Below are positions 47,201 through 60,106 of a stretch of DNA of 64,000 bases, piece by piece. Origin of the DNA: Dyadobacter diqingensis (lineage in GTDB: Bacteria > Bacteroidota > Bacteroidia > Cytophagales > Spirosomataceae); assembly GCF_024220585.1 (NCBI RefSeq), contig NZ_JAMXKF010000004.1:124001-188000 (forward strand), in the 5' to 3' direction. A program made the translations under genes and the position numbers. Numbering within the stretch: position 1 is the stretch's first letter; each line of letters opens with the position of its first letter. A model generated the notes under the pieces. That model worked only from the letters and a program-made list of their open reading frames with translations. It ran no database searches and had not been told where the DNA came from.

Positions 47201-48369
47201 AGATTCAGGCCGCCGCCGTCCGTACCAACAAACAAATTTCCTGACGCATTTTGAGCGAAAGAGGTGACAAACGGCGCACTCAGCCCGTATGGATCATTTA
47301 CGTCCGATCTTTTTAGTCCGAAAATAGCCAGATTTTTATCATACTTATTTACACCGCCTTTGTAGGTACCAAGCCAGCATATACCTTCATTATCGATCAG
47401 TAAACAACGCACAGATTTGTTGCTCAGACTAAACTGTGTTCTGGGGTCCGGGCCATAACGTGTAATGTTTCCATTATCTGTATTAAGAATGTTAAGACCA
47501 GCGTCAGTGCATATCCAGATGTGCTGATCATTTTCCTGTGCGACCGCAAAGACCATATTACTGCTCAGCGAATTTTTATTCCCAGACTGATACCTGAACG
47601 TTTGGATGATCTGTCCGTTGGTATTGAATTTATACAAACCACTGAATGTACCAACCCAAATATTCCCTTGTCGGTCTTCAATAATCGATTTTACAGCATG
47701 TGAACCGGCATCCTCAGACAGAAATTGCAAATAGTTAATATGTTCCTCTCCCTTGTCAGCAGGATTTATTTTAAAGAGACCGCTGTCCGAGCCAATCCAC
47801 ACGTTTTGCTTCCTGTCGACTGCTACGCTGAGAATCATTCCTTTTGAGATTTGGTCAGGAATACTTGCTGCGGAGGAAAATGTGCTGATTTGATGGCTTT
47901 CCGGATCTACATTAATCAACCCATTTGTAGTGGCTACCCAGAGCCTCCCTGTTGCATCACTGCTGATACTGGTTACACTATGCGGAGAGGGGATGCTCAC
48001 AAATGAATCTCTTTTTCGGTCATAAAGGTGTAAACCTCCTTCAATCGTTCCGACCCAAATGCGGCCGGCTTTGTCCTGATGTAAACTTGAAATGTCGCTG
48101 GACCTTAATGACGCCGGATCTTTTTTATTGTGGCGGTATACCAAAACATCGGTGCCATCAAATCTGTTTAAACCGTCATCCGTTGCGAACCACATCAGGC
48201 CATAGCGATCTTTTAAAATGGCCGTCACGGTGTTTGACGATAACCCGTCCATGGATGTAAGTGAAGTGAACTTTGGCTCCGGACGCTGTGCCAGAGCAGC
48301 AAATGCCAATATACTTAACATCACATGTAAGTAAGCGAAACGGAATATGAAATGGATTTTGGATTGCAT
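44257..48369 (-). CDS. Hybrid two-component system regulator of the xylan locus
   Basis: Protein of 1370 residues, ATG 48369. After a leader (LHVMLSILAFAALA) come two seven-bladed periplasmic propellers of Reg_prop repeats (about 35-720; recurrent DRYGLMWFATDDGLNRFDG, DKAGRIWVGTIEGGLHLYD). A Y_Y_Y domain (about 730-810) and a membrane segment (YAYIFYILAPLVIVFSM) follow. The cytoplasmic part has HisKA (LTNLSHEFRTP, His858), HATPase (LSNAFKFTPKGGEV, DTGIGIPEDKHEKIFDRFF), a receiver (VLIIEDNDEF, phospho-acceptor Asp1162 in VSDIAMPEMDG) and an AraC HTH (LSKHVGMSRGTLYSKVLEMSG, SISQISYMTGFTAPNYFAKSFKAKFNMLPTEY). In Bacteroidota such proteins bind an oligosaccharide directly and activate the neighbouring PUL. 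It is divergent from SusC/SusD and the xylan enzymes. Confidence 0.96.
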   Translation of the reverse strand: MQSKIHFIFRFAYLHVMLSILAFAALAQRPEPKFTSLTSMDGLSSNTVTAILKDRYGLMWFATDDGLNRFDGTDVLVYRHNKKDPASLRSSDISSLHQDKAGRIWVGTIEGGLHLYDRKRDSFVSIPSPHSVTSISSDATGRLWVATTNGLINVDPESHQISTFSSAASIPDQISKGMILSVAVDRKQNVWIGSDSGLFKINPADKGEEHINYLQFLSEDAGSHAVKSIIEDRQGNIWVGTFSGLYKFNTNGQIIQTFRYQSGNKNSLSSNMVFAVAQENDQHIWICTDAGLNILNTDNGNITRYGPDPRTQFSLSNKSVRCLLIDNEGICWLGTYKGGVNKYDKNLAIFGLKRSDVNDPYGLSAPFVTSFAQNASGNLFVGTDGGGLNLYDRKTNLFKKFQINPKNKAASSGLAILTLELTSENELWIGTFQDGLFRFNPNTGAYTQFTRGKDTSSLGNNDIFCIKKDRAGKIWIGTNGGGVHQFDPVTQRITRFYNPGTPMSKRAIPLNGYIRDIVQDRRGQLWIASHGTGVAVFNPVTQQSIVLNKSNSNLPSNIAFSILEDKKGNIWVGTSGEGLALYNPQSKKFISYGEKEGLASNIVNKILEDAQGRIWVSTNEGISSFDVKSKKFTNYTTYNGIQNKTFVLGSGIRASDNMLFFGGIAGFNYIDTRSLPSGTNMPPIILKDLRIGNRSITPADSNFIDADISVAKTISLDYKQNFSIGYTALDYTNPRQVHYRHRLVGMQTEWNETGVNNFASYTNLSPGNYIFEVQASSDGINWSPQTTSVAVIVKPPFYLTIYAYIFYILAPLVIVFSMRRRGIQKLQRQFKEQQQRAEAEQVQELDRLKIKFLTNLSHEFRTPISLILAPVENLLGKTQSTELQPPVIAIKRNAKRLLNLVDQLLDLKNMQQQEVSLDLDSKDIISYIKDTCDQFSDLSIRKGIQFKTESTLSQLSMDFDANKLERILFNLLSNAFKFTPKGGEVTLEISRQTDSDEKPWLVIAIADTGIGIPEDKHEKIFDRFFQNDTDQSVLNQGSGIGLSIVREFVQLHQGTIAVKSRPGSGSTFVVKLPVSADCQPLHAPEQRNPEPVKVNADSTSLSKQEKPNIEDPSNVLIIEDNDEFRHYLKESLMPFYNVIEAVNGKEGWQKTLSHHPDLIVSDIAMPEMDGITLSQKIKSDKRTHHIPIILLTASTGEQQQLEGLNSGANDYLTKPFNFDILNAKINNLILLNRLLKGVYSRHIKVSGQDPKIESSQEKLLKDILSYIEDNLHTSQLSVENLSKHVGMSRGTLYSKVLEMSGQTPIEFIRSIKLEKAAVLLENSDLSISQISYMTGFTAPNYFAKSFKAKFNMLPTEYKSKKRKHQLLVKV

Positions 48370-48540
48370 TGATCTGATGGGTTAAATAAGCAGCCCTGTT
48401 CCATGACGACAGGATTTGAGGTTGCCCGTTAAGCGTGGAAAAAACTTCGAGGCTTTGACATACCGGATTATTTTCCGCAAACGAAAAATAATGCTAAAAA
48501 TACAAGTTTGTCACAGAATCGGGCATTTTTTTCGCGCATT

Positions 48541-48568
48541 TGAACAATTGTATCTGTAAAATGAACAA
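48541..48568 (+). promoter_or_regulatory. TGAACAA direct repeat with 21-bp period (candidate regulator site)
   Basis: TGAACAA occurs at 48541-48547 and 48562-48568, exactly 21 bp apart. This is two helical turns, the usual spacing of AraC-family half-sites. It lies between the divergent hybrid regulator and SusC genes. Confidence 0.5.
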
Positions 48569-48570
48569 AT

Positions 48571-48606
48571 ATGCTCACACCTGAGCATTGCCGTGAATTA
48601 CTTTTG
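48571..48606 (+). promoter_or_regulatory. Palindrome and -7 element upstream of SusC/SusD 2
   Basis: ATGCTCA (48571-48577), CACC, TGAGCAT (48582-48588) is a perfect inverted repeat. TACTTTTG (48599-48606) fits the Bacteroidota -7 consensus TAnnTTTG. No TTTG -33 element stands at the right distance, as expected of an activator-dependent promoter. The leader to ATG 48927 would be about 310 nt. Confidence 0.5.
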
Positions 48607-48926
48607 TAGGAAATAAATCAAATAATATCTGGAAAAAATTATGGACTGTCTTGGTGCATACGCTTAGTACTTGTTAGCAGTTTGGATCGTCATTATGAAT
48701 CTGAGCTCATAACATAAGCGGCCACATCAGGGATCTATAACTATGCCGAAATTTAGTATTGTCAAATTGACACTAATTTAAATATTTTATCTAACCCAAA
48801 TTCTATGACATGATACTATACGCCTTTAAGAAATACCGGCCGGCGCTCAGGTATTTCCCATCACGAATGGCAGCTATTTCGGCTCCGCAATTCATTAAAT
48901 CTAAAACATTAACCCATAATTAAATT

Positions 48927-51900
48927 ATGCATGACTGTCTATTAAACCGTAACATGTTGGCAAGGATCGCGGGTTTATCCGCCCTTCCCATTTTATTGCT
49001 GGGCGGGACTTCGGCCAGTGCTTTTACCGGCGGTACAGCTTTGGTCAACCATAACATGAAGCAAAGATCCGCGTCAGTTGCCGATATAGAAATTACCGGT
49101 AAGGTGACGGGTGAGGACGGCGTTGGCGTGCCCGGCGCGAGTATTCTCATAAAATCTACCACAAGAGGTACCATCACAGACGCCGATGGGAATTTCAAAC
49201 TCAACGTCGATGGAGGAAATGCAATTTTGGTAGTATCTCTGGTGGGTTATGTTTCACAGGAAATTACGGTCGGATCACAAAAACAGATCAACGTTTCGCT
49301 AAAAGGAGATAACAAAGTACTGGATGAAGTAGTGGTGGTAGGGTATGGAGTGCAGCGTAAAAGGGATGTGACCGGATCCGTTGTTTCGGTAAGTGAAAGT
49401 ACATTGAAAGAAGTGCCCGCGCCAAACCTGATAAATCAATTGAAAGGTCGCGCAGCAGGAGTTTCCATCATAAGTAACGGGAGTACGCCTGGTTCTCAGG
49501 GGCAGATCAGGATCAGGGGAAACCGGACGCTAACAACGAGTTCAGGATCAAGCGACGGCCTGGATGGCCCGTTGGTGGTGGTTGATGGGATACCATTCGG
49601 CGGTCTGAATGACATAAATCCCGACGATATCCTTAGCCTGGAAGTGTTGAAAGATGCATCCGCAACAGCGATTTATGGTTCGCGTGGCGCCGGCGGGGTA
49701 ATTTTGGTTACCACAAAAAGAGGAAAAGTGGGCAAGCCGGTATTCAGCTATGATGGCTATCACGGAGAAACGCGGGTTATGGGTAAGTTCAATGTGATGA
49801 ACGGTCCGGAATATGCGCAGTTTAAATCCGATGCCGCGAAATACAACCGCACAAGCCCGGGAACATCCGGCTATGTGCTAACTCAAAAGGAGCAGGAAGC
49901 GCTTGATAAGGGTATTTCCACCGACTGGCAGGATCTTATTTACAAGCCAGGTTTTATGTCTAATCATCAGTTAGGCGTACAAGGTGGTAGTGAAAATACG
50001 CAGTACTCGTTGGGTTTAGGTTATTTCAACGAAACAGGGATTATTCCCAGCCAAAGTTTTCAGCGGTTCAATATCCGTGCGACTATTGACCAGCGGATTG
50101 GAAAACATGTAAAAATCGGGCTTAATACGCTGAACACGCTCACGTATCAGAAGACACCTGGTGGAGGCGGCATACCGGGCGGACTTGTGCGCCTGACACC
50201 ATTGGCATCGCCTTACAACGCGGATGGTACCGTTAATACATTCCCTTCGGAAGGTTCGATTGATGCAGCTGGTGTAAGTCCGCTTACGATTTTGACTAAA
50301 AAAGATTCCTACATGGGACGTACACGCGCGTTGCGGACGTTCAACAGCGTTTATGCAGAGGTGAATATTTTACCAGGATTAAAATACCGGTTCAACGCGG
50401 GTCTGAATTTCAGCCAGTCGAACTACAATGGCTACAATGGTCCGCTGACCTACTTTAATTCCGCTACAACACAGGCATCCTCAAACGCCGAGATCAGCAA
50501 TACGGAATATTGGGATGTAAACCTGCAACATCTGCTCTATTTCGATAAAACATTCGCAGGCAAGCATAAGCTGGGTTTTACCGCTCTTTACGAGTATACT
50601 AAAAACCACTCGCTGGGCAGCCGCTTCACTGTGACCGGTGTACCCGCAGATTATATCAAAACATCTAACTTTTCGCTTGCTTCTGGTCAGCCTGTCGCGA
50701 GTTCGGATTTTGGTAACTCGTTTTCTGAAACCGGATTGCTGTCGTACATGGGAAGGATTAATTATAGCTATGCCGACAAGTATTTGCTGACAATGACCCT
50801 TCGTAGGGATGGTTCTTCTACATTGTCTCCTGGAAATCAGTATTTTAATTACCCGGCTATTGGCTTGGGATGGAATGTGATTGAGGAAAGTTTTATGAAA
50901 TCAGCCGGTTTTATTTCCAACCTTAAACTGCGCGGTGGCTGGGGTATATCAGGAAACCGGAATGTAGGAGCGTACTCAACGCTGGGTGCGCTTTCGGCGG
51001 GGTATTATAATTTTGGAACGGGTACTGCCGGACAGCAGCTGGCTTATACCGTCACAAGTCTTCCTGCCAATGACCTGACCTGGCAATCGACTTCGCAGCT
51101 GGATATTGGTATCGATTTCGGTATTCTGAACAATCGTATTACCGGTTCGGTGGATTGGTATCATCAAAAAACCAAGAATATCTTGCTGTCGGTTCCGTTA
51201 CCGGCGAGCAACGGTGCCAGTTCTACGCTGAAAAACCTTGGGAAAACGGAAGGCAAAGGGGTGGAGGTAACTACAACCTTTGATATTATCAGAAAACCAA
51301 AAGGTTTCAATTGGAGCGTAGACGCAACTTATTTCTTCAACCGGGAGAAAATCACGCAGCTGACGACACCACAAGAGTTGTCCAACATAGGCGCTGGTTG
51401 GTTTGTAGGGCAGCCGCTTTCGGTTATTTATGATTACAAAAAGCTGGGTATCTGGCAGACAGCCGACAAGGAAAACGGTACTTTGGCCAAACAAACATCT
51501 CCTGTACAACACCCCGGACAAATCAGAGTGGAAGACCTTAACGGTGATGGAAAAATTGATGCCAACGACCGTCAGCTTCTGGGTAATTTTCAGCCCAAAT
51601 GGGAGGGAGGCCTTACTACCCGTTTCAGTTTCAGAAATTTTGATGCTTCCATAGTTACTTATGCACGTATGGGCATGAAAGTACTGGTGCCTTACCTTAC
51701 GGGTAACTCCACAGGATCGGGCGGATTTGCCTTCTTTAACCAGAGCCGGGTGAATCAGGTGAAAACGGATTATTGGACAGATACAAATCCAACCAATGCC
51801 TTCCCAGCCCCTGATGCCAGCGGCGCTGTGGCAAACTTTGGCTCGACGCTCGGGTATTACGACGGTTCGTTTATCAAGTGCAGAAGCATCAACCTGGGTT

Positions 51901-52166
51901 ATACTTTCGAGAGTAATATTTTCAAAAAGATCGGTGCGACATCGGCCAGGATTTACGTAAACCTTACCAATCCATTCATAATCTATTCGCCTTTGGTGAA
52001 AGACAATCTGGCTATCGACCCTGAGGGAAATAGCTATGCCAGCGGCCAGTCGACGCTAAACCCCGAAGCTTCCAGCGATCGTGGAGCACCCGAACGTCAG
52101 ATTTCGGTAAATCTTAATAATCCTCCGGTAAGACAATTCACTGTGGGCGTTAACCTTAAATTCTAA
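48927..52166 (+). CDS. SusC-like TonB-dependent transporter of the xylan locus
   Basis: Protein of 1079 residues, ATG 48927. The leader is unusual in having few Lys and starting MHDCLLNRN, then LARIAGLSALPILLLGGTSASA. There is no STN domain, which fits control by the hybrid regulator instead of sigma/FecR. The carboxypeptidase-D-like domain (GKVTGEDGVGVPGASILIKS) lies at about 55-125. The plug begins VVVGYGVQRKRDVTGSVVS and has LEVLKDASATAIYGSRGAGGVILVTTKRG. The barrel ends PPVRQFTVGVNLKF. It should import xylan oligosaccharides with the SusD protein encoded 7 bp downstream. Confidence 0.95.
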   Translation: MHDCLLNRNMLARIAGLSALPILLLGGTSASAFTGGTALVNHNMKQRSASVADIEITGKVTGEDGVGVPGASILIKSTTRGTITDADGNFKLNVDGGNAILVVSLVGYVSQEITVGSQKQINVSLKGDNKVLDEVVVVGYGVQRKRDVTGSVVSVSESTLKEVPAPNLINQLKGRAAGVSIISNGSTPGSQGQIRIRGNRTLTTSSGSSDGLDGPLVVVDGIPFGGLNDINPDDILSLEVLKDASATAIYGSRGAGGVILVTTKRGKVGKPVFSYDGYHGETRVMGKFNVMNGPEYAQFKSDAAKYNRTSPGTSGYVLTQKEQEALDKGISTDWQDLIYKPGFMSNHQLGVQGGSENTQYSLGLGYFNETGIIPSQSFQRFNIRATIDQRIGKHVKIGLNTLNTLTYQKTPGGGGIPGGLVRLTPLASPYNADGTVNTFPSEGSIDAAGVSPLTILTKKDSYMGRTRALRTFNSVYAEVNILPGLKYRFNAGLNFSQSNYNGYNGPLTYFNSATTQASSNAEISNTEYWDVNLQHLLYFDKTFAGKHKLGFTALYEYTKNHSLGSRFTVTGVPADYIKTSNFSLASGQPVASSDFGNSFSETGLLSYMGRINYSYADKYLLTMTLRRDGSSTLSPGNQYFNYPAIGLGWNVIEESFMKSAGFISNLKLRGGWGISGNRNVGAYSTLGALSAGYYNFGTGTAGQQLAYTVTSLPANDLTWQSTSQLDIGIDFGILNNRITGSVDWYHQKTKNILLSVPLPASNGASSTLKNLGKTEGKGVEVTTTFDIIRKPKGFNWSVDATYFFNREKITQLTTPQELSNIGAGWFVGQPLSVIYDYKKLGIWQTADKENGTLAKQTSPVQHPGQIRVEDLNGDGKIDANDRQLLGNFQPKWEGGLTTRFSFRNFDASIVTYARMGMKVLVPYLTGNSTGSGGFAFFNQSRVNQVKTDYWTDTNPTNAFPAPDASGAVANFGSTLGYYDGSFIKCRSINLGYTFESNIFKKIGATSARIYVNLTNPFIIYSPLVKDNLAIDPEGNSYASGQSTLNPEASSDRGAPERQISVNLNNPPVRQFTVGVNLKF

Positions 52167-52173
52167 TCCGATC

Positions 52174-53988
52174 ATGAAATCTATAAAAACTCTGATTACT
52201 GCCGCGCTGATCGTTTCACTCAGCTCCGGTTGTGAAAAAGTGCTCGAAGAGCATCCGCAGTCCCAAATTGTCCCTTCTTATTTTAACAGCCCGTCAGGCG
52301 TACTCGGAGGGATAGCAGGGGTTTATAACGATATTCGGGGCCAATGGGGGACCGAAGGATTTACCGTCGAAATGCAGGCCGGAACCGATGAGTTCATTCA
52401 AGGTGTCAATGCCGGTACTGGTAATGCATATACTTACAATGGTTTGAACAGCAGTAACTTTGGGTCGGCCTGGGGTGTTGCTTTTCAGGATATCAACACC
52501 TTGAATGGCGTGCTTCAATATGGTCAGACAATTGATCTGAATGAAGCTACACGGAAACAGTATCTTGCACAAGCCAAATTTTTGAGGGCTTTCTGGTATT
52601 TCTACTTGGTGCAGACCTGGGGCGATGTGCCGCTTCACACGGAGTTCATAACCGTAGCCTCGCAGGCAGCTTCGCGGCAACCTGCGGCAGCGGTTTATGA
52701 GCTGATCATTAAGGACCTGACAGAAGCTGCGGCTGACTTGCCTAACCAGCCTACCGCTCCATTCCTTGGAAAGGCGGCAACCAAACCAGTGGCGCAGTTC
52801 CTGCTTGCCAAAGTATATCTGACCCGCGGATGGTTGAATAACACAGCGGGTGATTTTACGCAGGCTGCAAAAATCTGTGATGAGATTATTGCCGGCAAAT
52901 CTGCTTATGGTCTGGATTTATGGCAGGATTATGGTGACGCATTTGTTCCTGCAAACGACTATGGAAAAGAAACGATGTTTGTCAGCGACCACGTGCTGGA
53001 TCCAAAATATGGTTATTACAGCGTCGGTGGAGCAGCCGGTGGCGGTGCGGCGCAAAACCTGAGTCCATGGTTCACCAACTGGAATTATCCTAACAACAGT
53101 GGTATCAATTCCATTAAAAATGCTGCCGGTGCTTTTGTGAACAGCGGAACTTCCGGCATGATCCGCGATTCTTACTACGGTCGCCCCTATGTGCGGATGC
53201 GCCCGAATTCGGATAAGCAGACTATTGGCACGCGTGCTGGCAAAAACTATTTTCTTGATCAGGCCTTCACAAACCGTGATGTCGATTCACGTTTTGCCAA
53301 TTCATTTTACACGGTTTACATTGCAAACACTGCTGTAACCAATACGGCCACTACTGCCAACAATACCCGGGGAATCGGTTATACCACCGTACCTGGTTCG
53401 GACACAGCTGTTTGGCTGCCCGATTATGAAGTGCCAGGCGCACCTCAGTTTGTAGGGTCCAGGCCATTTAAGGGTATTGTAGTACCGCCAAGCCTTTGGA
53501 ACAACGGTATTTATCCGGCATTGAAAAAATACATGGATCCCAGTCGTGGTGCTAATTTCAATGATCCATCCACGCGCCCTGCTGTATTGTACCGCTTTTC
53601 CGATGTTTACCTGACGGGTGCTGAGGCGCACTTCAAGGCGGGCGACGCATCCAGGGCAGCAACGCTGATCAATGTTTTACGGCAGCGCTCAGCATTCAGG
53701 AAAACCAATAACACGGCTCAGAATGCAGCTGCTGTCGCAGCTATGACCATCACCTCCGCTGACGTCACTCTCGATTTTATCCTTGACGAACGGAGCCGCG
53801 AGTTTTTCGGAGAATGGCAGCGTTGGCATGACCTTGTAAGAACACGCTCACTGGTTCGCCGTGTGCAGGAATGGAACAAAGAGGCAGCACCTTACATCAA
53901 AGATTTTCATATGTTACGGCCAATCCCGCAATCACAGATTGACAGGGTGGTGGAGGGGCCTAAGTTTCCACAAAATACAGGATACTAA
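52174..53988 (+). CDS. SusD-like glycan-binding lipoprotein of the xylan locus
   Basis: Protein of 604 residues. The lipoprotein leader (KSIKTLITAALIVSLSSGC, Cys20) is followed by EKVLEEHPQSQIVPSYF. SusD landmarks: AQAKFLRAFWYFYLVQTWGDVPLHTEF near 130, LLAKVYLTRGW near 210, FSDVYLTGAEAHFKAGDASRAATLINVLRQR near 475, LDERSREFFGEWQRWHDLVRTRSL near 535, and LRPIPQSQIDRVVEGPKFPQNTGY at the end. It would cover the SusC barrel and bind xylan oligomers. It is followed by a terminator-like stem, so the enzyme genes downstream may be transcribed at a lower level or from a second promoter. Confidence 0.95.
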   Translation: MKSIKTLITAALIVSLSSGCEKVLEEHPQSQIVPSYFNSPSGVLGGIAGVYNDIRGQWGTEGFTVEMQAGTDEFIQGVNAGTGNAYTYNGLNSSNFGSAWGVAFQDINTLNGVLQYGQTIDLNEATRKQYLAQAKFLRAFWYFYLVQTWGDVPLHTEFITVASQAASRQPAAAVYELIIKDLTEAAADLPNQPTAPFLGKAATKPVAQFLLAKVYLTRGWLNNTAGDFTQAAKICDEIIAGKSAYGLDLWQDYGDAFVPANDYGKETMFVSDHVLDPKYGYYSVGGAAGGGAAQNLSPWFTNWNYPNNSGINSIKNAAGAFVNSGTSGMIRDSYYGRPYVRMRPNSDKQTIGTRAGKNYFLDQAFTNRDVDSRFANSFYTVYIANTAVTNTATTANNTRGIGYTTVPGSDTAVWLPDYEVPGAPQFVGSRPFKGIVVPPSLWNNGIYPALKKYMDPSRGANFNDPSTRPAVLYRFSDVYLTGAEAHFKAGDASRAATLINVLRQRSAFRKTNNTAQNAAAVAAMTITSADVTLDFILDERSREFFGEWQRWHDLVRTRSLVRRVQEWNKEAAPYIKDFHMLRPIPQSQIDRVVEGPKFPQNTGY

Positions 53989-54016
53989 AATTTTTTTAGA
54001 GACCTGATCCAACGAT

Positions 54017-54067
54017 CCTGAGATGTAACTGCACCAATTGCGGTAAGGCATCTCAGGGTTAGTTTTT
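54017..54067 (+). terminator. Terminator-like stem after SusD 2
   Basis: CCTGAGATG (54017-54025) pairs with CATCTCAGG (54049-54057), a perfect 9-bp stem with a 23-base loop, followed by GTTAGTTTTT. It may be a partial terminator that lowers expression of the enzyme genes relative to SusC/SusD. Confidence 0.6.
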
Positions 54068-54140
54068 GTCCGGAGATGTTGCCGAAATATGATCCGGATA
54101 GTAGACATTCAACGATTTACAGTTTTATAGTAAACTAAAA

Positions 54141-55196
54141 ATGATGATTCGATTTAATAAAAAGCTGCTGGTAACATTTGCGCTTATTGTTGCCGGTGCC
54201 GGTCAGGTAATCAGCCAGAAAGCACCCGGGAAAATCAAGCCTCTGGTTAATGGTTTGTATACCGCCGATCCGTCAGCGCATGTTTTTAACGGAAAAATCT
54301 ACATTTATCCATCCCATGATGTTGAAGCAGACGTGCCTCAGGATGACGAAGGCGGACATTTCCAGATGCGGGATTACCATGTTTATTCCATGGACAAGAT
54401 CGGTGGAAAAGTGACCGATCACGGCGTTGCGCTTGATGTAAAAGATGTGCCCTGGGCCGATAAACAAATGTGGGCGCCTGATGCAGCTTACAAAAACGGG
54501 ACTTACTTTTTTTATTTTCCTGCCAAAGATAAAGAAGGCGTATTTCGAATAGGCGTGGCCACGAGCAAGTCGCCGGCCGGACCTTTTAAACCTGAGGCAA
54601 AACCAATTGAAGGAAGTTACAGCATCGACCCGGCAGTATTCACTGATACGGACGGCAAAACTTATATGTATTTCGGAGGGATCTGGGGCGGTCAGCTGCA
54701 ACGCTGGCATACCGGAACTTATGATAAAACTTTAATGACGGATCTTGGAAAAGGTCATGAAAATGAACCTGCTTTAAGTGCGAAAATCGCGGTGATGAAA
54801 GACAATATGTTGTCATTTGCTGAGCCTTTACGTGATGTTCAGATCCTTGATGAAAACGGAAAACCATTACTGGCGGGCGACGCCAACCGCCGTTTCTTTG
54901 AAGGAGCATGGTTGCACAAGTACAACGGGAAATATTATTTCTCGTACTCAACAGGTGATACCCATCTGCTGTGTTACGCAGAAGGCACCTCGCCCTACGG
55001 ACCATTCACCTACAAAGGTGTGATCATGAACCCGGTTGAAGGCTGGACAACACATCATTCTATTGTGGAATTTAAAGGAAAATGGTATCTGTATTACCAC
55101 GATTCGGAGCTTTCAGGAAAGACACATCTTCGTAATGTGAAGGTTAGAGAACTGCTCAGAGACGACAAGGGAAATATCAAAACGATAAATCCCTAA
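54141..55196 (+). CDS. GH43-family glycosidase (xylosidase/arabinofuranosidase type)
   Basis: Protein of 351 residues with a signal peptide (KLLVTFALIVAGAGQVISQ). The five-bladed GH43 propeller catalytic triad is recognisable: Asp43 in TADPSAHVF (general base), Asp163 in SIDPAVFTDTDGKTYMYFGG (pKa modulator) and Glu254 in FFEGAWLHKYNGKYYFSYS (general acid). There is no C-terminal sandwich domain. GH43 enzymes remove xylose or arabinose from (arabino)xylan oligomers. It lies between SusCD and the other xylan enzymes, in the same direction, and is probably periplasmic. Confidence 0.9.
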   Translation: MMIRFNKKLLVTFALIVAGAGQVISQKAPGKIKPLVNGLYTADPSAHVFNGKIYIYPSHDVEADVPQDDEGGHFQMRDYHVYSMDKIGGKVTDHGVALDVKDVPWADKQMWAPDAAYKNGTYFFYFPAKDKEGVFRIGVATSKSPAGPFKPEAKPIEGSYSIDPAVFTDTDGKTYMYFGGIWGGQLQRWHTGTYDKTLMTDLGKGHENEPALSAKIAVMKDNMLSFAEPLRDVQILDENGKPLLAGDANRRFFEGAWLHKYNGKYYFSYSTGDTHLLCYAEGTSPYGPFTYKGVIMNPVEGWTTHHSIVEFKGKWYLYYHDSELSGKTHLRNVKVRELLRDDKGNIKTINP

Positions 55197-55245
55197 AATC
55201 ATTATTGAGATCAACTTACTCTGTTTAACACTAGAAAACACAGAT

Positions 55246-56334
55246 ATGAATATTGAAAGACGTGATTTTTTATCGACGTTAACACTGGCCGGCGCAGCCA
55301 CGTTATTTTCGGGGAATTCGCTGTTGGCATCAACCGGTCCCAAAAAAGAAAAACTTGGTATTGCGCTGGTTGGTCTGGGATATTACAGCACCGATCTGTT
55401 AGCGCCTGCCCTGCAATTAACGGAGAAGTGTTATCTGGCCGGGATTGTAACAGGTACGCCTGCGAAAGCGGAATCCTGGAAAACCAAATACAATATCCCG
55501 GATAAGAATATCTACAATTATCAGAATTTCGACCAGATCGCCAATAACCCCGATATTGATGTGGTGTACGTGGTATTGCCACCATCCATGCACAGAGAAT
55601 TCGTGGTAAGGGCTGCCAAAGCAGGCAAACATGTGTTTTGCGAGAAACCTATGGCACCATCTGTTGCTGACTGTGAGGCGATGATACAGGCTTGTAAAAG
55701 CAACAAAGTGAAATTGGCCATAGGCTATCGCTGCCAGCACGATCCTAATATTCAGGCGATCATCAGGTTGGCCAAAGACCCAAAATTCGGTAAGGTGAAA
55801 ATGATAACCAGTGCAGCCGGATATTTCGATGCACGTACAAACCACTGGAAACAAAACAAAGCACTTGGCGGCGGAGCCATGGGGGATATGGGTGTTTACG
55901 CTTTGCAGGGTGCACGCCTTGCAACAGGCGAGGAGCCGGTAAGTGTTTTCGCGCAGGCATCTACCACCCGTCCTGAGATTTACAAGGAGGTCGAGGAAAC
56001 AATGATGTTTATGCTGGATTTCCCGGGCGGTGCGAGAGCTTCCTGCCAGACCAGTTTCGGTATTAATATGAATTACCTTCAGGTAAACTATGAAAAAGGA
56101 TGGGCTAAACTCGAACCACAGTCGGGATACAGTGGTAATAAAGGAAGTATGTCAGACGGCACCATTATCAATTTCCCTATCAAAAATCAGCAGGCCAGAC
56201 AATTGGATGACGATTGCACCGCGCTTATGGCAAATACCGACCTGATAGCACCCGGTGAAGAGGGACTTAAAGATATTCGGGTTGTTGAGGCCATTTATAA
56301 ATCCGTGGCAACTGGCAAAGTCATAAAAATCTAA
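55246..56334 (+). CDS. Tat-signalled Gfo/Idh/MocA-family oxidoreductase
   Basis: Protein of 362 residues with a Tat-type leader (NIERRDFLSTLTLAGAATLFSG). The Rossmann domain has LGIALVGLGYYSTDLLAPAL (GxGxxx near 47), DVVYVVLPPSMHREFVVRAAKAGKHVFCEKPMAPSVADCEAMI (EKP motif near 130), and the GFO_IDH_MocA C-terminal part GAMGDMGVYALQGARLATGEEPVSV. Members use NAD(P) on sugars and inositols, or act as NAD-dependent glycosidases (GH109). Export through Tat with bound cofactor fits such enzymes. Between two GH43 genes it may act on xylan side chains; this is inference from context. Confidence 0.88.
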   Translation: MNIERRDFLSTLTLAGAATLFSGNSLLASTGPKKEKLGIALVGLGYYSTDLLAPALQLTEKCYLAGIVTGTPAKAESWKTKYNIPDKNIYNYQNFDQIANNPDIDVVYVVLPPSMHREFVVRAAKAGKHVFCEKPMAPSVADCEAMIQACKSNKVKLAIGYRCQHDPNIQAIIRLAKDPKFGKVKMITSAAGYFDARTNHWKQNKALGGGAMGDMGVYALQGARLATGEEPVSVFAQASTTRPEIYKEVEETMMFMLDFPGGARASCQTSFGINMNYLQVNYEKGWAKLEPQSGYSGNKGSMSDGTIINFPIKNQQARQLDDDCTALMANTDLIAPGEEGLKDIRVVEAIYKSVATGKVIKI

Positions 56335-56423
56335 ACGATCAACCTGATGTGGACCTGTTTGGCTCGTGTTTCTGTTCAGGTCGGTTACTCAAAAATTTAC
56401 CAATTCGTTATAAAGTTTAATAC

Positions 56424-60105
<3,682 letters not shown>

Positions 60106-60106
60106 G

